Shown in pieces: positions 53,871 through 61,543 of a stretch of 64,000 nucleotides of DNA. Source of the DNA: Shimia abyssi. GTDB taxonomy: Bacteria > Pseudomonadota > Alphaproteobacteria > Rhodobacterales > Rhodobacteraceae. Position 1 is the first letter of the stretch, and the number at the start of each line of letters is the position of its first letter. The translations under genes and the position numbers were made by a program. The notes under the pieces were generated by a model. That model worked only from the letters and a program-made list of their open reading frames with translations, made no database searches and was not told where the DNA came from. The stretch is taken from assembly GCF_003014475.1 (NCBI RefSeq), contig NZ_PYGJ01000019.1:30445-94444 (forward strand). The letters are read 5' to 3'.

Positions 53871-54442
53871 CCACCCACGTGGACTGACCGGTAGTTGCCG
53901 TCCTCGGGGTAGAACCCAAGGAAACGCAAACGCGTCTTTCCTGTTCTAACACCGGGGTAGAAAAAGATTGTTGGTATATGAAATTTTCCCTGCAATTGCG
54001 CCTCTATCGCGCCGATGCGCAGGTAGGGGTGAAGCGCTTCGATATCAGTGACAAGAACAATTGCGTTCGGGTTGTCTTTTTGAGCAGAAATGACTTCTTC
54101 TAATCGGTTTTGAAGTTGGTCACGCCCGGTAAGAGCGTTTGCAAGGCTCTTATTCGTCTTCTCCCAGTCGAGTGGGGCCTTTGCGTCTGCCGCCAACCAA
54201 ACCTTCCGCATGGGAGCAGACTGGAAGATGTCATTGATATGCTCCGCAACCGAGAATATCGTCACATCCCAACCTGCGTTCTTCAGGCGCGCTGTCCAAG
54301 CAGGTATTTGCCGCTTAACCTCAAGAATTTCACGTGGGTGAAACACGAGATAGTAAATCGGCTCGAAACTGGCATGCGAGAATTCACGACCAGACTGAAC
54401 GCGCCGCACCAGTTCATCGAAGTCAGCTGTCAGTGACGGCAT
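53867..54442 (-). CDS. brxB: BREX protein BrxB (DUF1788)
   Basis: A 191-residue DUF1788 protein. Characteristic parts: YYLVFHPREILEVKRQIPAW, a region around VTDIEALHPYLRIGAIE, and the C-terminal FYPGVRTGKTRLRFLGFYP. BrxB is a small conserved core component of BREX, role not well defined. Its start overlaps the brxA end by 20 bases. Confidence 0.93.
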   Translation of the reverse strand: MPSLTADFDELVRRVQSGREFSHASFEPIYYLVFHPREILEVKRQIPAWTARLKNAGWDVTIFSVAEHINDIFQSAPMRKVWLAADAKAPLDWEKTNKSLANALTGRDQLQNRLEEVISAQKDNPNAIVLVTDIEALHPYLRIGAIEAQLQGKFHIPTIFFYPGVRTGKTRLRFLGFYPEDGNYRSVHVGG

Positions 54443-55208
54443 CGGCTAACTCCCCCATATTTTTGTGTTTCCAGGAAATCTGTACGAGCCCTGCGGCCGA
54501 TTGAACGATAATCTCGCCACGCATTGCGATCTGTTTTAGTTCCGAGAGCACATCATCGGCGCCAAGCCCAAAGAGGCCCCAATCTTCGTGGTTGAGCACA
54601 GCACTGTCGCCCAAACCACGGAAATGAAGGTCATGGGCAAGAAAGGTTGTAACGAAAGTAGTCGGACCGAACGTCTCGATCTTGCGGCCTCCAGCCGCCA
54701 TCGTACCCAGCAAACCAAAATCCGCACATGCGCCCAAGAGGTAACTTGAAACCCGGGTCCGCGTAGAATCCGACCAGCATGTTGTTGTTTTGCCCTCGGC
54801 AACAGCATCTTCTACAAAATTAAGAGCATCCGTCTTCGTGATCGATGTGCTGCCTGCTGCGTATTGAGGCCAGTAGACCTCACGTATGAAGTCGGCGAGA
54901 ACCCGGTTGGCACGGCACGTAAAAAGAAGAAACAGCTGCTTTCTATCCTGACCTGACAACGCTCCATGCATCGACTTTAGTGCGGACGCTGGCCCGCCAT
55001 CTTGGACGAGATACCTTGGTGCAAAACCCTCCGACACAATGTTCCTGAGACGGCGCGCTGTCATTGTTGGGAAATCACCAGAGCTGAGAGCGCGATCAAG
55101 TAAAGCAGGGCTATCCATGCCAGGCTCCCACAGATCGAATAGTTTCTCTGTCTCCGGGATTAGGCCAAGACCGGCCTGAAGCTTTGTTGTGTAAGCCTGC
55201 TCCGTCAC
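54423..55208 (-). CDS. brxA: BREX protein BrxA (DUF1819)
   Basis: A 261-residue BrxA-like protein: YTTKLQAGLGLIPETEKLFD at the start, then RRLRNIVSEGFAPRYL and FLLFTCRANRVLADFIREVY. BrxA of type 1 systems is a ~200-residue helical DNA-binding protein; this one is longer, closer to those of systems that also carry brxE. Overlaps brxE by ATGA and brxB by 20 bases. Confidence 0.88.
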   Translation of the reverse strand: MTEQAYTTKLQAGLGLIPETEKLFDLWEPGMDSPALLDRALSSGDFPTMTARRLRNIVSEGFAPRYLVQDGGPASALKSMHGALSGQDRKQLFLLFTCRANRVLADFIREVYWPQYAAGSTSITKTDALNFVEDAVAEGKTTTCWSDSTRTRVSSYLLGACADFGLLGTMAAGGRKIETFGPTTFVTTFLAHDLHFRGLGDSAVLNHEDWGLFGLGADDVLSELKQIAMRGEIIVQSAAGLVQISWKHKNMGELADAVTDS

Positions 55209-55750
55209 GCGCTCACCGTGAAGTATGGGAAAGTCTGCTGTGAACTTCTAAAAGCTGAAAGATAGTGCCCAGCAAGGACTTTGATCCAAGAAGAAGTGTC
55301 TAGCTCCGCTGCACTGCCAACTCTAATTGGTCCAGCGCTCGCATCTACGGTTTCAGCGATTTCGGACAGCAATGCTTCTGCATCGCCCTTTTGTGGAATG
55401 CCTCCCGCTTTGCTCGTCGCATCATCGTTCACGACTACGTCGTGCAGACGCCGCTCTAATGTCTCGGGCAAACGAAATAAGTGAAAAGCTTGCCCGACGC
55501 CGATCCGACTGTCGTGTACAAGCCGCGCAGTCTCAACCAGCCCATGGTAACGTGCTGCATCCGTTCGCGTCTCGTAGACCGGCGTCAAGAACGCCACCGC
55601 ATTGGATGTGAACCAGAGCGAAGGCCACCAATTGCCGTGGTCTTTCTCGCCAAGAAGCCCGACAGCCATTCTCAGCCTAATGATATCGTCGAGCTCGTCT
55701 CGGTCATCGTGGACCAATTGATCTGCTGCCCTCAATTTTCTATCTCTCAT
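55205..55750 (-). CDS. brxE: BrxE-family protein
   Basis: A 181-residue protein starting at 55750 inside the end of the HTH gene (11-base overlap). Diagnostic segments: IIRLRMAVGLLGEKDHGNWW, FLTPVYETRTDAARYHGLVE, and LVHDSRIGVGQAFHLFRLPE. These fit the BrxE family, first described in type 6 BREX loci, where brxE also precedes brxA. Function unknown. A longer frame from 55864 exists but only overlaps the HTH gene. Confidence 0.78.
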   Translation of the reverse strand: MRDRKLRAADQLVHDDRDELDDIIRLRMAVGLLGEKDHGNWWPSLWFTSNAVAFLTPVYETRTDAARYHGLVETARLVHDSRIGVGQAFHLFRLPETLERRLHDVVVNDDATSKAGGIPQKGDAEALLSEIAETVDASAGPIRVGSAAELDTSSWIKVLAGHYLSAFRSSQQTFPYFTVSA

Positions 55751-55937
55751 TTTCGCCCGGTTCGATGCCAGAGCTCTGCGTTTCAATCCAGTTCTCAATA
55801 TCCCGCTGACGGAAACGCCACGATCCACCCACTTTGAATCCTGGGATTTTACCTTCCGCGGCAAGACGGTACGCCGTCTTCTCCTTTATCTTGAGATAGG
55901 CAGCCACCTCTCTCACGGTCAGAACATCTGAGTCCAT
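55740..55937 (-). CDS. Small excisionase/MerR-type helix-turn-helix protein
   Basis: A 65-residue DNA-binding protein of the HTH_17/excisionase type: DVLTVREVAAYLKIKEKTAY, then KIPGFKVGGSWRFRQRDIEN. It heads the BREX operon and overlaps brxE. It could be a repressor of the operon or a recombination-direction factor left from the mobile element that brought the island. BREX loci usually carry a WYL-type BrxR regulator; none is seen here. The start at 55937 matches the domain. Confidence 0.82.
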   Translation of the reverse strand: MDSDVLTVREVAAYLKIKEKTAYRLAAEGKIPGFKVGGSWRFRQRDIENWIETQSSGIEPGENER

Positions 55938-56205
55938 TGCAGCCTCGAAAAATCTGCGGTTTTGAGAAAATGCGGGAAAATTACGGAAATGGCAAGAAGT
56001 AGCCAAATGTTGGTCACACGAGAAATCCGGAGCCCATGGACGTTCGTCAGGCCGAAGTCACAGGCATTGTTGCAGAAAGCGTTGCAAGACAGGCCAAAAC
56101 TGAATTCAACACATTTAACTTCAAACAGTTACAGCGCCGCAAACAAATGATTGATTATCAATTAGCTTGTGCGAATTGCTCATTTGCAAGTCTGAATTAC
56201 CGGCA
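55938..56205. other. Intergenic region upstream of BREX
   Basis: About 268 bases between the BREX leader gene and the end of the AbiE-type operon; it should hold the BREX promoter. It is A/T-richer than its neighbours. An 80-residue plus-strand frame (56036-56278) crosses it but overlaps the neighbouring gene by 73 bases and has no recognised domain. Confidence 0.5.
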
Positions 56206-57099
56206 TCAGTTTGACCATCCGCGTCCTTCCGCTTTGAGAACAGCCGCCACAAACGCGAAGAGACGGTGGAACAAGTAATCGACGTGGCTGCTTTCGGAGA
56301 CGGGCTCACGATCTGTCTCCGCGTGGCGGATTTGAAGCTTGTTGCCTAGTCGAGTCAGTTCGCGGGCCTCGTTTTCTAGCGCCTCCCGAAAAACCGGGGA
56401 GTTTGGTCCCGACACATTATTGAGCATGACCGGGAACTGCGTTTTCTTGTCGGGTCCGTTCAGGGTTTTCAGGCGTTCCCATGCGTCCCATAGGGCTTCA
56501 AGGGATTCCCGTCTTACTGAGATGTCTGGATCGAAAAAACGCTTGCGTGCTTTCTCCAGCATCGCGTCCAGCTCATTGTCCCCGGTGCGAAAAGTGGCAG
56601 CCGTCAACAACTCGCGAAGGACCGGCGGCGCAAGCCGTTCCATCTGCCCGTTCTGCAGCAGCTTATAGGTGAGGCCGTTGCGCCGAAGAATTCTGTTCAC
56701 GGCCTCACGGAATTCGTCACGCCCAACATCTGTGTCGTGGCTAAGGTGATAGTGCTGGAAATAGCCGTGATAACTTCCCTTGATCGGTTGACCGACCGCG
56801 CGCCAGCAGAACTCTATCAAGTCCAGAATGTCGAGGGTTTCCGGTGGTTCCGATGCGTTATCGAACCATGGCGGATCAGCGAAGGCGGGTATTTCCGCGC
56901 GGACCGCCCTGGCAAGCAAATTGGCGTCGGTTCCGAAAGGCCCCGCACCATCTTGGCATGTTTCAGGGTAGGTCGCCCCGAACGAACCATCTTCTATCCG
57001 GCCAATTATCAAGGCTTGAATTCCGCCCCATGCTCCTTCGCCGATTATCTCGGATGAGCGGGGCCGTTCGCCGTGTTCGCGCTCGCTGAAATAGCTCAT
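56206..57099 (-). CDS. Unrecognised third gene of the AbiE-type operon
   Basis: A 297-residue soluble protein I cannot assign. Its start overlaps the AbiEii-like stop by ATGA, so it is translated with that gene. The N-terminal half (PWFDNASEPPETLDILDLIE, then GYFQHYHLSHDTDVGRDEF) and helical C-terminus (KLQIRHAETDREPV, VDYLFHRLFAFVAAVL) recall C-terminal regions of abortive-infection proteins of the AbiJ type, but this is only a resemblance. No catalytic motif is certain. Confidence 0.6.
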   Translation of the reverse strand: MSYFSEREHGERPRSSEIIGEGAWGGIQALIIGRIEDGSFGATYPETCQDGAGPFGTDANLLARAVRAEIPAFADPPWFDNASEPPETLDILDLIEFCWRAVGQPIKGSYHGYFQHYHLSHDTDVGRDEFREAVNRILRRNGLTYKLLQNGQMERLAPPVLRELLTAATFRTGDNELDAMLEKARKRFFDPDISVRRESLEALWDAWERLKTLNGPDKKTQFPVMLNNVSGPNSPVFREALENEARELTRLGNKLQIRHAETDREPVSESSHVDYLFHRLFAFVAAVLKAEGRGWSN

Positions 57100-57989
57100 G
57101 CCTCGACATCCTTCAGCAGGCGCACAATGATGTCTGCCGCTTGGCGTTGTCTGAGCGCCCGTGCTTCCCTCATTTCTTCGCCATCGCCCAATTCAAACTT
57201 TGCGACGGCAACAGGTCCGTCCTTTTGATAACCCTCGATTTCCCCTTCGTCGGTGAAACGCTTTTTGAGAATCTGAAGAGCTGATCCCACGACCCCTGAG
57301 TGTTTGCCGTCCAACGCATCTCGAAATGCAACAGCGGCCTTTTCCAGTCCGTCATCAAAGTGTTCGAGGCAGTAGATTATGTCGTGCGCATCCTTTCTCT
57401 CGTACCTTTGGTCGAGAGCAAATGCCTTCAGGCAAACAAAGCTTACGATGTCAGCGTGCCGGATGGTTTCGGTCGCGTTGCCGCCCTCGCCAAGCAACTC
57501 AGCATTGATCTCTCGCACTTCGTGGTGGTCAAATACCATTGATGCGTGCGGAATGTTGAGAGCCGAGACATTGCCGTCGGTCGGGAGCGGTTGGACCTTT
57601 CCACCACCAAGTTCGGGGTCATCAGCTAGCAATTCCAGGATGATCGCCGCGCCACTTTCTGTTCGCGCCTGCCATCGCCATGAGACCTTTTCATGCTTGT
57701 GGTTCTCACCACGCTCAAAACCAAGGTTTTTGAAGTTCTCTTCGAGAGTGTGATAGGCCTCGGTATCGGTCAACATTTGCAACTCAACGACGATATCCAC
57801 ATCGCCTGTGCCTGCATGTTCCGGGACTTCCGGCGGTCTTGCCCTGATGAGGTAGCGTGGCGTCAATCCACCAACGAGATAAACTGAATCCTTCCACGGG
57901 CCGAGACCGCGTATCAGCGTAACGAGAACCCGTTCGCAGTTCTCAGTCACTTCGTTTTCATAGCCGCTCGCTTGATCGGGTTTGGTCAC
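57096..57989 (-). CDS. AbiEii-type nucleotidyltransferase toxin-like protein
   Basis: A 297-residue nucleotidyltransferase-fold protein starting with GTG that shares one base with the antitoxin stop. Motifs: YLVGGLTPRYLI, the metal DxD in GTGDVDIVVEL, and the helical signature KAFALDQRYERKDAHDIIYC, the K...R...KD..D pattern of AbiEii toxins. In type IV AbiE systems this enzyme modifies tRNA or other nucleic acid and arrests growth. Paired with the AbiEi-like gene upstream. Confidence 0.8.
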   Translation of the reverse strand: MTKPDQASGYENEVTENCERVLVTLIRGLGPWKDSVYLVGGLTPRYLIRARPPEVPEHAGTGDVDIVVELQMLTDTEAYHTLEENFKNLGFERGENHKHEKVSWRWQARTESGAAIILELLADDPELGGGKVQPLPTDGNVSALNIPHASMVFDHHEVREINAELLGEGGNATETIRHADIVSFVCLKAFALDQRYERKDAHDIIYCLEHFDDGLEKAAVAFRDALDGKHSGVVGSALQILKKRFTDEGEIEGYQKDGPVAVAKFELGDGEEMREARALRQRQAADIIVRLLKDVEA

Positions 57990-59089
57990 TAGAATCCGAT
58001 CCTTTCTTGCCGAAGATGTTCCGCCATTTCCTTGCTGCGCCCGCCACTTCGCAGGAGGTCCAGATAAACCTGGACGGGGCTAGCAAGCCAAAGTTGATCA
58101 ACACGTTCTCTAAATAGGAATTCGCCCTGCGATCGGGTCTCGATGACTTCGAGGTTTGCACCCTCAGTCACTGGCTGCGCTTCGAGCTCTTCGTAAACTG
58201 CGCTGGCGCGGCTACTATGGGCGAGCCGACAGGTTACTCGCGATATCGAGGAGAGGAACGGTGAATAGGCCTGCGCTGCACTTTGCTCGGTAAGCGCATA
58301 CTTGAGACCGATTTCTTCACAGATATCCGCGAATTGGTGCGCAATGGCATTCGGGTCTTTCATTGAAATGTAGAAACGGCGACGCGCCTGTTTTCGCGTC
58401 GCAGCCAATGTCTGTTTCCTCCATTCGTCGAGTAGGGCACCTGGATCAGCGAGCCGCCGTTCTTTGGTCGGTCCCTGACCGCGCACCGTCAGCCATTCGA
58501 AGCGCTCAAGGGCGGTCAGCGTCTCCGACGCTGTTGAAGGGGCAACTTCCGCGATCCCAGCAAGTTCTTTCACGCCGAACCACTCATCCCGTTGGGTCAG
58601 CAGGGTGTGGAGCACTTGTGAGCGTTTACCATTGAAGAGCCCACGGATCGTCTTTTGCAGCGTCTTCGGAGGCGGCTTTTCGACAAAGACATACGCACCG
58701 CGCGCAGGGATGAAAAGGCTCCCGCCGCTGTCAAAGTATCCGCAGTTTTCATCCTTCAGAAGCTCCTTAGCGCCGGATGAAATGGACTCAGCAGCCAAGA
58801 GCGGCACAACTCGCCTTTTGCGGTCAGAGTTGATCGCGGTCTTATGCCGGTCGAGCTGCCACAGAGCCTGCTGCGCATCGCGCGGATAGATGGACTTCTT
58901 GACTTCAACGAGCAGGAGGTATCGACTGCCTGCTGCGTTGAATTCGATCTCGGCGTCGATCCCGCTATCGATGTTGATCCCTGGTTGCCGGTTATGTTCG
59001 TTCACTTCAATATCCGGCAACCCACGAAGCGCCTCACAGAGCCGTTCGACCAGTTCCTCTTCGAGCCTGTAACCTTCAAAAATCGACAT
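57989..59089 (-). CDS. AbiEi-type antitoxin/transcriptional regulator
   Basis: A 366-residue protein starting at 59089. The N-terminal ~150 residues look like a nuclease-type fold (DAEIEFNAAGSRYLLLVEVKK, with E-x-K), followed by a winged helix (WFGVKELAGIAEVAPSTASE) and the AbiEi C-terminal region ending WLASPVQVYLDLLRSGG. AbiEi proteins neutralise AbiEii and repress their own promoter. The N-terminal restriction-nuclease-like extension makes it longer than plain AbiEi (~200-270). Confidence 0.75.
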   Translation of the reverse strand: MSIFEGYRLEEELVERLCEALRGLPDIEVNEHNRQPGINIDSGIDAEIEFNAAGSRYLLLVEVKKSIYPRDAQQALWQLDRHKTAINSDRKRRVVPLLAAESISSGAKELLKDENCGYFDSGGSLFIPARGAYVFVEKPPPKTLQKTIRGLFNGKRSQVLHTLLTQRDEWFGVKELAGIAEVAPSTASETLTALERFEWLTVRGQGPTKERRLADPGALLDEWRKQTLAATRKQARRRFYISMKDPNAIAHQFADICEEIGLKYALTEQSAAQAYSPFLSSISRVTCRLAHSSRASAVYEELEAQPVTEGANLEVIETRSQGEFLFRERVDQLWLASPVQVYLDLLRSGGRSKEMAEHLRQERIGF

Positions 59090-59126
59090 TTTCGCCACGT
59101 TTGCTGCACAGTGAATATGCCGTAAA

Positions 59127-59158
59127 TAGCGAATATTCGTGAAAATGTCAATATTCGC
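59127..59158. promoter_or_regulatory. Inverted repeat in the AbiE-type promoter
   Basis: AGCGAATATT (59127-59136) and AATATTCGCT (59149-59158) are perfect 10-base arms with a 12-base gap, 38 bases before the antitoxin start. Two further GCGAAAAT copies lie at 59165-59172 and 59183-59190. AbiEi antitoxins are known to repress by binding inverted repeats; assignment here is inferred. Confidence 0.65.
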
Positions 59159-59195
59159 TGTTTTGCGAAAATAGAAAATATCGCGAAAATCGGAC

Positions 59196-60254
59196 TTGTC
59201 AGAACGCTCTGAGTTCAGACTGCCGAAATCACTCCCCAAAAGCCCCGAGGCGTTCCGCGCCAAGGGGTGGGAAGTAAGAACACAAATTGGTGTGTCGGGC
59301 TTCAGGGTCGACCTCGGCGTCGTCAATCCAGATCGCGCTGGTGCTTACTTGGCTGGTATTGAATGCGACGGAGCAACGTATCACAGCTCCGCTACCGCGA
59401 GAGACCGGGACAAGGTACGACAAGCCGTGCTCGAGGGCCTCGGATGGGACATCTTGCGGATTTGGTCCACAGACTGGTTCCGAAACCCACGCGACGTAAC
59501 TGAACGATTACACGAACGTTTAGAGCAATTGCTCGAAGCTGATCGCAACCTTCAGGCAGAAAAAGAGGCCGAGATTACGAAAAAAAATGAAGACGAGGTT
59601 TCTGTGACGCTGGAAGAAGCTGTTATCGCTCTCGATGAGCCTCCTTTGTCTGTGAATTTGGGCGAGCCGTATCGCAACGAGCCGGAGCCTCAGGTATTCG
59701 CCTCTGCTGGTACCGTCGTTGAGCGAACCAAGACGACACCTGCAATCGCGGAAGAAGGCCATCCAAAGTCGCCAATGGTTGTGCCAGCGGGAACTCCAGA
59801 TCCTGACATGTTCTATGAGGTCTCTTACCTTCCCCAGCTAAGGGCAATTGTCGATGACATCGTGCATCGGAAAGGGCCTCTCCCACTGACGCGGCTTGGC
59901 CGAGAAGTGTCAAACGCCCATGGCTGGCAGAGGACTGGCCGTAGGATCATGTCGCAGCTTTTGAAGGCTTTGCAAGGAACTGAAGCGAAAAGGGAATTCA
60001 GCACTGACTTTATCTGGGTTCAGGGTGACGAAAGAGAGCGTATTCCATTCCGAGGGTTGGACGATCGACCCATTCTCGAGGTCTCTCGAACCGAGATCGC
60101 CAGTGTCTTGGATGAAATCGGTAATGATCTTCAATACTCCGAAGATCCGACTTTGGAGCTTGCGAGAAAACTCGGGATATCCCGACTTAGCGGCAGTGCG
60201 CGAGACTACTTGAATAAAATCATCCGATGGCATTCGGGAATGTTTGAGGACTAA
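59196..60254 (+). pseudogene. 5'-truncated DUF3320-type helicase/nuclease remnant
   Basis: 352 residues matching only the C-terminal end of the very large (often >1500 residues) SF1 helicases with DUF4011, a Vsr-like nuclease and DUF3320. The nuclease part is intact: GWEVRTQIGVSGFRVDLGVV with the aspartate, AGIECDGATYH, and LGWDILRIWSTDWF. DUF3320 follows (YLPQLRAIVDDIV, NAHGWQRTGRRIM). The helicase is absent, and the only start is TTG at 59196 right at the AbiE promoter, so the AbiE cassette probably cut the gene. Could still yield a free nuclease. Confidence 0.75.
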
Positions 60255-60268
60255 GCGAGGAAAAACTA

Positions 60269-60334
60269 ATGGGCGATTTGGAAATCGGCCGATGGGTAGT
60301 ACACCCCGACTACTACGTTAAGGTTCTAGTTTGA
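60269..60334 (+). CDS. Possible 21-residue ORF after the truncated helicase
   Basis: ATG with GAGG 8 bases upstream, encoding GDLEIGRWVVHPDYYVKVLV. No family recognised. It may be a coupled leftover of the truncated gene. The remaining 207 bases up to 60541 hold no recognisable gene. Confidence 0.25.
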   Translation: MGDLEIGRWVVHPDYYVKVLV

Positions 60335-60541
60335 AGGCATTGAAACGCCTCGAAGATCGTAAAGATCAATCAGAAAAGCGTCATTGTTGGCAACACATTT
60401 TGCATTTCCGGTTGACGCATAAACCACACTTCAGAGGCCAAGCGGGCGTCCGGAGACTAAATAGAGTTGTGAGTTGAAATTACTGACGAAGCTCAGGTGC
60501 GTTGTAAAAGAGGCGCTAGCAATCAGCCGTTTTGGATTGCA

Positions 60542-61231
60542 TCAGCAATACGCAGAACGCGGAATTCTTGATTTTGCAGCCGGTGTTTCAAGATGACGAT
60601 ATCGGCCTCCTGAGTACCTGCGGCAGTCAAATGCATGACCCGCCGAGATGGCAGCAGCCCCAATGTCATTTCCGCCCTCATGGCACCTACCGACAAATCG
60701 GTCATAAGTGCGTTCTCCGTTCAATTTACAGGTAACAGTTTTGCCACGCAGGTATTCTACCATCCATCTCTTTGCCGCGTTTCCGGTACGTGTGCCGAGT
60801 TCGGGTCCGTCAACCCCATCGAGACGGACTGGAACCCCTGCAACAACAACAGTGTCCACGTCGCGAACGCGGGCGTGCCCCTCGATAGTCCTTGGAACCT
60901 CAGATGTCCCTTTGCCTTGGCTGTAACGGACGCCGTGGTCTTGCCAATCGAAGTCCAGAGTTGGTAGCCAAAAGAGACCCACAACCAGAACAAACATCCA
61001 CGCTAGAAGCGTGACCTTAGGATCTTTTGGGCGTCGCCGCATGGGCACGTAGCGCGACATTCCGTATCCGCCATGTGCAACGGGCTTGCGAAAATGCACG
61101 ACATTGTCTTTGCGCTGGGGTGGGCGACGTAATTGGTGCAAGACGGAACCAACCAGAGATCCAAGCAGGATCAAAGCAACGGCAATTGCCAAACCCTCGA
61201 TTGGATCCTTAGGGATACTGAATTCTGGCAT
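60542..61231 (-). CDS. Membrane-anchored thermonuclease-family (SNase-like) protein
   Basis: A 229-residue protein with two hydrophobic spans (about 11-32 and 73-92) and a C-terminal staphylococcal-nuclease-like domain (about 118-229). The SNase pattern is seen in ARVRDVDTVVVAGVPVRLDG, then GVDGPE with the catalytic glutamate, and YDRFVGRC with the second arginine. Ca-dependent phosphodiester cleavage at the cell envelope is plausible. Very good ribosome site (GGAGG, 7 bases before ATG). The glycine in place of alanine in the D-A-P-E-like motif is a minor deviation. Confidence 0.8.
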   Translation of the reverse strand: MPEFSIPKDPIEGLAIAVALILLGSLVGSVLHQLRRPPQRKDNVVHFRKPVAHGGYGMSRYVPMRRRPKDPKVTLLAWMFVLVVGLFWLPTLDFDWQDHGVRYSQGKGTSEVPRTIEGHARVRDVDTVVVAGVPVRLDGVDGPELGTRTGNAAKRWMVEYLRGKTVTCKLNGERTYDRFVGRCHEGGNDIGAAAISAGHAFDCRRYSGGRYRHLETPAAKSRIPRSAYC

Positions 61232-61543
61232 TCATAAACCTCCAAACCTTGAAGGATAAGGGATTAGAAAAAACCGATCTTTGGGGGCTTCGCCATTTTC
61301 TTGTGATTTTGTGACAAACCCTGGAATTGAGAGACCTTTTCGCAAAAGACTTACTATTGTGCCAAAATTGCCCATTTGCCTCTTGATCCAATGAACTGTG
61401 TCCCGAAAAAACAGGCTCTCTGCAGCAACTGGACGCACCATCAGTGCAATCTGGCGAATTTCGCAATCGATTTGGCACAAATTCAAAAGCCAATCCATGC
61501 ATCCACGCATACCTCTCCGACCACATAGGAATGGAGATAGAAC
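61232..61543. other. Intergenic region between the nuclease and the RTX gene
   Basis: Divergent promoter space of about 312 bases. Two minus-strand frames of 92 and 105 residues cover it in different frames, neither recognised; the 92-residue one ends next to the nuclease start. No repeat or RNA seen. Confidence 0.5.

Noticed and set aside
56036..56278. 80-residue plus-strand ORF between BREX and the AbiE-type operon
   Set aside because: It has a GGAG near the ATG but overlaps the neighbouring gene by 73 bases, lacks any domain and lies where the BREX promoter is expected.
61232..61510. 92-residue minus-strand ORF ending next to the thermonuclease start
   Set aside because: No family, competing 105-residue frame in the same stretch, and the region is expected to hold divergent promoters.
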